From Chloroflexota bacterium (lineage in GTDB: Bacteria; Chloroflexota; Anaerolineae; Anaerolineales; Anaerolineaceae): a DNA stretch of 9,812 nucleotides. Positions within the stretch are counted from its first letter, which is position 1; each line of letters starts with the position of its first letter. The translations under genes and the position numbers were made by a program. Positions 5,943 through 9,812 of the stretch are shown here, one piece after another. A model generated the notes under the pieces. It saw only the letters and a list, made by a program, of their open reading frames with translations. It ran no database searches and was not told the DNA's origin. The stretch lies in the NCBI GenBank assembly GCA_029265085.1, contig JAJUJY010000154.1:1-9812 (forward strand), given 5' to 3'.

Positions 5943-7535
5943 CTGTGGACTCAGGGATGGCGGGATCAAATCTGGAGTGAAATAGAGCAGGAATGGGATC
6001 TGCTCATTATTGGCGGGGGCATCACCGGTGCAGGAATTTTGCGTGAGGCAACCGCACGCGGCTGGCGGGCACTTCTGGTGGAAGGGCGGGATTTCTCTTT
6101 TGGAACCTCCAGCCGATCGTCCAAACTGGTGCACGGCGGCTTTCGTTATCTGCGCAACCGCCAGTTTGATGTGACCCGTGAATCGGTGCGCGAACGGGAG
6201 TGGATGCTGCGCGAAGCACAAAAAATGGTGCAGCCTTTACCGTTTCTTCTGCCATCTTATGAAGGCGCAAAGACCCCTTCCTGGCAGTTCTCATTGGGTG
6301 TGGTGATTTATGATCTGATGGCGCCGAAATGGGACCACCGCAGTTATTCAGCACGCGGTTTGCAAAAGTTGTGCCCGTTGTTGAATTCTCAGGGATTGAC
6401 CGGCGGCCATCTCTATTATGATGCGCGCATGGATGATTCACGACTGGTCTTAAGAGTTATTCGTGAGGCTGTGCGGGCTGGCGGCACGGCGATCAATTAT
6501 GCTCGCGCTGAATCCCTGTTAAAAACAGCCGATGGTCAGGTTTGCGGGGCGGTCGTGCGGGATACAGCCGTTCCAAACGGCCGGACTGCAGAAGTACGCG
6601 CCAAAGTGGTGGTTAATGCGGCTGGACCCTGGTCGGACGAACTGCGTGCACAGGTTGGGGGAGAAGCCCGCCTGCGCAAATGCCGCGGCAGCCATTTGAT
6701 TTTTTCTTACGAAAAATTTCCGATCCAACAGGCTGTGACTCTGCTGCACCCCAAGGATAACCGGGCGATGTTTGCGATCCCCTGGGAAGGTACAACGATG
6801 ATTGGCACTACCGATCTCGATCAATGCGATCCCTGGGAGCATGCAGAACCGTATGCTTCTCAGGCTGAGGTGGAATATATCCTGGATGCGCTGCATGCCA
6901 CTTTCCCCTCGGTGACCGCGGGCGAGCAGGACATCATTTCGTCCTTTGCCGGGCTGCGCCCATTGATCAGTTCTAATGCAGCACTGCCTTCGCAGGTTTC
7001 GCGCAAGCATGTTATCTGGGATGAAAACGGTTTGCTGACGATCACAGGTGGCAAGCTGACCATCTTCCGCATCATGGCACACCAGGTACTGGAAGCGGCG
7101 GCAAAGAAACTGCCGGCGGCAGACCTGGATCAGCGGGTGCGAATGTTTGATCCGTTACCTGCATTGCATGAACCGGTTGTTTTGGATCCGGATCAGGCTG
7201 ATTTTCTGCTGGGGCGGTATGGAGCAGAGACACCCGATTTGATTGCATCTGCCCACCCCGGGGAATTTGATGAAATTAATCCGCTGCCGAATTTGTGGGC
7301 GGAACTGCGTTGGTCTGCACGGGCGGAGGGCGTCGTCCACCTGGATGATTTGCTGCTGCGGCGAGTGCGCCTGGGAATGCTGCTGCCTGAAGGTGCTGCA
7401 AAGGAAGTTGAAAAAATCCGCGCAATTGTCCAACCGGAGTTGGGTTGGGCGGATGCCGCCTGGGACGCTGAATGGGCGGCTTATCAAGAAACTTGGCGGC
7501 GGTATTATGCCCCGGTGCCGGTGGGAAGTGATTAG
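5943..7535 (+). CDS. glpD: FAD-dependent glycerol-3-phosphate dehydrogenase (GlpD type), probable CTG start
   Basis: It oxidises sn-glycerol 3-phosphate to dihydroxyacetone phosphate, passing electrons via FAD to the quinone pool at the membrane face. From CTG at 5943 the protein has 530 residues, normal for the family. The dinucleotide-binding motif GGGITGAG is at residues 24-31, and TSSRSSKLVHGGFRYL at 55-70. Residues equivalent to the E. coli GlpD active site (R54, Y55, H233, R317, K354, from memory) are R68, Y69, H251, R339 and K371. Residues about 400-520 match the C-terminal helical domain. In this frame no ATG, GTG or TTG occurs between the stop at 5922-5924 and 6039; starting at TTG 6039 would delete the FAD motif. 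CTG at 5943 gives MWTQGWRDQIW..., close to the usual short family N terminus. ATT at 5940 or a base error are alternatives. It lies between fadR and the AGPS-like gene and would supply DHAP for it. Confidence 0.9.
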   Translation: MWTQGWRDQIWSEIEQEWDLLIIGGGITGAGILREATARGWRALLVEGRDFSFGTSSRSSKLVHGGFRYLRNRQFDVTRESVREREWMLREAQKMVQPLPFLLPSYEGAKTPSWQFSLGVVIYDLMAPKWDHRSYSARGLQKLCPLLNSQGLTGGHLYYDARMDDSRLVLRVIREAVRAGGTAINYARAESLLKTADGQVCGAVVRDTAVPNGRTAEVRAKVVVNAAGPWSDELRAQVGGEARLRKCRGSHLIFSYEKFPIQQAVTLLHPKDNRAMFAIPWEGTTMIGTTDLDQCDPWEHAEPYASQAEVEYILDALHATFPSVTAGEQDIISSFAGLRPLISSNAALPSQVSRKHVIWDENGLLTITGGKLTIFRIMAHQVLEAAAKKLPAADLDQRVRMFDPLPALHEPVVLDPDQADFLLGRYGAETPDLIASAHPGEFDEINPLPNLWAELRWSARAEGVVHLDDLLLRRVRLGMLLPEGAAKEVEKIRAIVQPELGWADAAWDAEWAAYQETWRRYYAPVPVGSD

Positions 7536-7538
7536 TGG

Positions 7539-7624
7539 TTCGTTATTCGTAGTACGTGATTCGTAATGAATCAAGCAAACGAAATTCCCATATAACCCGA
7601 AACACGAAAAACCCAAAACCAAAA
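7539..7624 (+). repeat. Degenerate heptamer repeats in the glpD-AGPS gap
   Basis: The 108-nt gap contains two short blocks with a 7-bp period. The first has units TTCGTTA (7539), TTCGTAG (7546), TACGTGA (7553) and TTCGTAA (7560). The second has CCGAAAC (7597), ACGAAAA (7604), ACCCAAA (7611) and ACCAAAA (7618), whose complement is T/G-rich, so the blocks have opposed composition. The second block is simple in composition and could look periodic by chance. No convincing internal promoter or terminator was found, so the flanking genes are taken as one operon. Confidence 0.45.
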
Positions 7625-7643
7625 ATTAAAATAAGGAAGCCCT

Positions 7644-9383
7644 ATGTCAAAACTGCCCAAAATATCGCCACCCTGGTTTGAAGGGAAAATCCCCGAAAAT
7701 TCCTATCGCGCTTTGTTTAAATGGGGTGATCCGTATCAATATAAGCATCCCAACCGGCGGCTGATGGGGATGTTATTGGACAAATTCGGCATGACCGAGG
7801 CGGATTTCCGGCAGCCGCTAGACCTGGGGTTGGAACTTATCCCGCAAGAAATCCCTGTGAATTTAACCGCCGGGCAGCTGGCTGATTTGAACGGGATCGT
7901 TGGAGCGGAAAATGTAAAAGCCGATCCAACCAGCCGTATCCGTGCCTCTTACGGTAAAGGAATGATTGACCTGATCCGCTTGCGCCATAAGCGTGTGGAG
8001 AACCTGCCGGATGTGGTGGTTTGTCCCCGTTCCACCGAGGATATTGAGGCTCTGGTGCGTTGGTGCGATGAGCAAAGCTTGCCGCTCTATATCTTTGGCG
8101 GCGGCTCTTCGGTAACGCGCGGGATGGAGGCAGTGCAGGGCGGCATTACCCTGGATATGTCAGTGCATATGCAAAAGGTGGTTTCCATTAATGAGACCAA
8201 CCAGACCATCACCGTCCAGGCCGGGATGTGGGGGCCGCAGTTGGAAGAAGCGCTCAATCATGCACCGGAACGTTTTGGCACCAGGCATCGTTATACCTGC
8301 GGGCATTTTCCGCAATCATTTGAATATTCCAGCGTGGGCGGTTGGGTGGTCACCCGCGGCGCCGGGCAAAATTCCACCTATTACGGCAAAATCGAAGATA
8401 TTGTCATTTCACAAACCTATATTACCCCTGTTGGCCGCCTGGAAACCCCGCCGTATCCGCGCGCGGCCATTGGTCCGGATATGGATCAGGTGCTGATGGG
8501 CGGTGAAGGTACTTTTGGGGTGCTGGCGGAAGTGACATTGAAAATTTTCCGCTGGACCCCGCAAACCAGCCGCCGTTTCAGCTACATTTTCCGCACCTGG
8601 GAGGATGCCCTGGCGGCAGCCCGCGAAGTGATGCAAGGGGAATTCGGCATGCCTTCGGTGTTTCGGCTTTCCGACCCGGAAGAAACCGATGTGGCGTTGG
8701 TCATGTATGGGGTGGGCGGTACGCCTGCCGAAACCGGGTTGAACCTGATGGGCTACAAACCGATGGAACGCTGCCTGCTGCTGGGTATGACCGAGGGCGA
8801 ACGCGGTTTTGCCGCCAATGTGGATCGCAAAATCCGGCGTATTTGCACCCGGCACGGCGCATTTGATCTCTCGTTGATCCCGGTGACCAAAAAATGGGAA
8901 GAAGGCCGCTTCCGCGACCCGTATATGCGTGAAGATTTGCAGGACTATGGCATCTTGATCGATACGTTGGAATGTGCCGTCACCTGGGAGCAGATGCCCA
9001 AAGTTCATGCGGAAGTGCGGAAGTTTGTGAAAGCGCGTCCGCAAACGGTTTGTATGACGCACTTATCGCACGCCTATCCCCAGGGAGGCAACCTGTATTT
9101 TATCTTTATTGCCCGAATGGATCAGATTCAAGAATATCTGCAGCTCCAATACGGCATTCTGGAAGCGATCCGGCAAAGCGGGGCAGGCATGAGTCATCAC
9201 CACGGCATTGGCAAACAAACGGCTCCCTGGTTTGCCGAACAGGCGGGACCGCTGACGATGGGGGTGATCCGCACCTTGAAGAATTATTTTGATCCCAACG
9301 GGATCATGAATCCAGGCGGCACGCTGGGACTGGATATGAGTAAAGAACAGCGCGAGAAACGCTGGACTTTCGAAGGAAAATAA
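7644..9383 (+). CDS. Alkyl-dihydroxyacetone-phosphate synthase-like FAD protein (AGPS homologue)
   Basis: The 579-residue flavoprotein is of the vanillyl-alcohol-oxidase/GlcD superfamily. The FAD-binding N-terminal part includes the pyrophosphate loop PLYIFGGGSSVTRG (147-160), EYSSVGGWVVTRGAGQNSTYYGKIEDIV-type sequence at 227-254 (AGPS has an EFSTVGGWVSTRASG equivalent), and MGGEGTFGVL (285-294). The cap has RDPYMRE (424-430) and DTLECAVTW (440-448), as in AGPS. The C-terminal triple histidine HHH (518-520) followed by GIGK matches the SHHHG active-site segment of AGPS. The end, DPNGIMNPGG (550-559), is the usual family close. AGPS exchanges the acyl group of acyl-DHAP for a fatty alcohol, making the ether bond; this is redox-neutral although FAD is needed. 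The ATG has AGGA seven bases upstream. Position after glpD and a FadR-like regulator supports ether-lipid synthesis, but a hydroxy-acid dehydrogenase role cannot be excluded. Confidence 0.87.
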   Translation: MSKLPKISPPWFEGKIPENSYRALFKWGDPYQYKHPNRRLMGMLLDKFGMTEADFRQPLDLGLELIPQEIPVNLTAGQLADLNGIVGAENVKADPTSRIRASYGKGMIDLIRLRHKRVENLPDVVVCPRSTEDIEALVRWCDEQSLPLYIFGGGSSVTRGMEAVQGGITLDMSVHMQKVVSINETNQTITVQAGMWGPQLEEALNHAPERFGTRHRYTCGHFPQSFEYSSVGGWVVTRGAGQNSTYYGKIEDIVISQTYITPVGRLETPPYPRAAIGPDMDQVLMGGEGTFGVLAEVTLKIFRWTPQTSRRFSYIFRTWEDALAAAREVMQGEFGMPSVFRLSDPEETDVALVMYGVGGTPAETGLNLMGYKPMERCLLLGMTEGERGFAANVDRKIRRICTRHGAFDLSLIPVTKKWEEGRFRDPYMREDLQDYGILIDTLECAVTWEQMPKVHAEVRKFVKARPQTVCMTHLSHAYPQGGNLYFIFIARMDQIQEYLQLQYGILEAIRQSGAGMSHHHGIGKQTAPWFAEQAGPLTMGVIRTLKNYFDPNGIMNPGGTLGLDMSKEQREKRWTFEGK

Positions 9384-9390
9384 GAAACAA

Positions 9391-9433
9391 GAAGAAAACA
9401 ACTGGCAATGAGAATCAGCCAGTTGTTTTCTTC
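9391..9433 (+). terminator. Strong hairpin terminator of the fadR-glpD-AGPS operon
   Basis: GAAGAAAACAACTGGC (9391-9406) and its exact complement GCCAGTTGTTTTCTTC (9418-9433) form a perfect 16-bp stem with an 11-base loop, seven bases after the stop codon. The right arm is T-rich (GTTGTTTTCTTC), so shorter GC-containing stems followed by T runs can form, as in a rho-independent terminator. It separates the operon from the TetR promoter 19 bp further on. Confidence 0.82.
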
Positions 9434-9451
9434 AAAGAGGATGATTGCTAA

Positions 9452-9479
9452 TTGACAAAGAAGTTTTTCGTAATATAAT
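9452..9479 (+). promoter_or_regulatory. Consensus promoter of the tetR-type gene
   Basis: TTGACA (9452-9457) and TATAAT (9474-9479) are perfect hexamers with a 16-bp spacer, the same spacing as the marR and fadR promoters in this window. The start point should be near 9486, inside the candidate operator. Confidence 0.87.
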
Positions 9480-9484
9480 ATATC

Positions 9485-9500
9485 TAACGAACGATCGATA
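9485..9500 (+). promoter_or_regulatory. Candidate operator of the TetR-family regulator
   Basis: TAACGAACGATCGATA is an interrupted palindrome: six of its eight base pairs are symmetric (TA-CGA-CG-TCG-TA with mismatches at four positions). It covers the expected transcription start, six bases after the -10 box. Size and CGA/TCG-rich symmetry fit TetR-family operators. Binding by the adjacent regulator is inferred. Confidence 0.5.
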
Positions 9501-9511
9501 AAGGAACTTCT

Positions 9512-9812
9512 ATGACAGAATCGAATTTACGGGGAAAAATTCTCACCAAGGCAGTTGAATTGTTTAGCGTCAACGGCTTTCATGGGACCTCGATTCGAGA
9601 GATTGCCAACGCAGCGGAATGTTCCTTGCCGATGCTTTATTATTATTTTAAAAATAAAAACGAGCTGTATGAAGAAATTGCCTGCACCGAGTTCTTTCGA
9701 ATTCACGATCGCTTAAACCAGGAATTACCCGTACAGGAACATGCGCTTGAAATTTATTGCCAATACCTGCATCAGCGAAAAAATTTACCAAATTATGAAA
9801 GAGCAGTTTACC
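9512..9812 (+). CDS. TetR-family transcriptional regulator (5' part only)
   Basis: One hundred codons are visible before the window ends, beginning MTESNLRGKILTKAVELFSV. The TetR_N helix-turn-helix is at about residues 8-54, with the recognition region TSIREIANAAECSLPMLYYYF (26-46) and then KNKNELY (47-53), a standard TetR ending. The ligand-binding domain has just begun and is cut off, so its ligand cannot be judged. The ATG at 9512-9514 has AAGGA seven bases upstream. It has its own consensus promoter with an overlapping palindrome and is separated from the AGPS-like gene by a terminator. It may head a further operon to the right that belongs to the same lipid function, but nothing in the window proves that. 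Confidence 0.92.
   Translation, partial: MTESNLRGKILTKAVELFSVNGFHGTSIREIANAAECSLPMLYYYFKNKNELYEEIACTEFFRIHDRLNQELPVQEHALEIYCQYLHQRKNLPNYERAVY

Noticed and set aside
6039..7535. glpD starting at TTG 6039 (498 residues)
   Set aside because: This start would remove the GGGITGAG FAD-binding motif encoded at 6012-6035, which is in the same open frame and essential to the family.
7568..7596. Internal promoter before the AGPS-like gene (TATAAC at 7591-7596)
   Set aside because: No usable -35 hexamer lies 16-18 bp upstream, so the hexamer is probably chance in an AT-rich gap.

Overview
The window reads as an ordinary bacterial chromosome segment with tightly packed genes, Shine-Dalgarno sites of the GAGGA/AGGA type and TTGACA/TATAAT-type promoters. 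The best guess for the host is Chloroflexota, probably an Anaerolineae-like lineage. The reasons are a large secreted protein ending in VFLPAVRR (a tail I associate with secreted proteins of that phylum), a bacterial AGPS-like flavoprotein beside a glpD-type gene, and degenerate heptamer repeats in an intergenic gap. This assignment is an inference; no rRNA or other marker gene is present.

Left part, minus strand (1-1367): a MarR-type repressor gene overlaps by 26 nt the start of an MFS drug/H+ antiporter-type efflux pump whose 3' end lies beyond the window. The pair is read from a consensus promoter (TTGACA-N16-TATAAT) on which two perfect ATTAGC-N3-GCTAAT palindromes are superimposed, so the sequence itself suggests an autorepressed, inducible efflux operon. 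Next, also on the minus strand, are an 898-residue exported protein (1428-4124: signal peptide, an N-terminal beta domain, an NEW3/CARDB-like domain with a DxDxDG loop, a probable beta-propeller and a DUF11-like domain) with a strong terminator behind it, and a 261-residue nucleotidyltransferase-fold protein (4284-5069).

Right part, plus strand (5124-9433): a three-gene unit with its own promoter at one end and a 16-bp perfect hairpin terminator at the other. It encodes a regulator that aligns almost without gaps to E. coli FadR, a GlpD-type FAD glycerol-3-phosphate dehydrogenase, and a homologue of alkyl-dihydroxyacetone-phosphate synthase (AGPS), the enzyme that makes the ether bond of ether lipids. 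A near-consensus FadR operator (AACTGGTCAGACCACTT) lies just downstream of the -10 box. My reading is an ether-lipid (alkyl-glycerol) unit: GlpD makes DHAP, the AGPS-like enzyme uses acyl-DHAP and a fatty alcohol, and a fatty-acyl-CoA sensor controls supply. Parts of this are inference. The glpD reading frame has no ATG/GTG/TTG before its FAD-binding motif and probably starts at a CTG.

The right edge (9452-9812) holds the 5' part of a TetR-family regulator with a perfect consensus promoter and an overlapping candidate operator. No RNA genes, CRISPR arrays, insertion sequences or attachment sites were seen.
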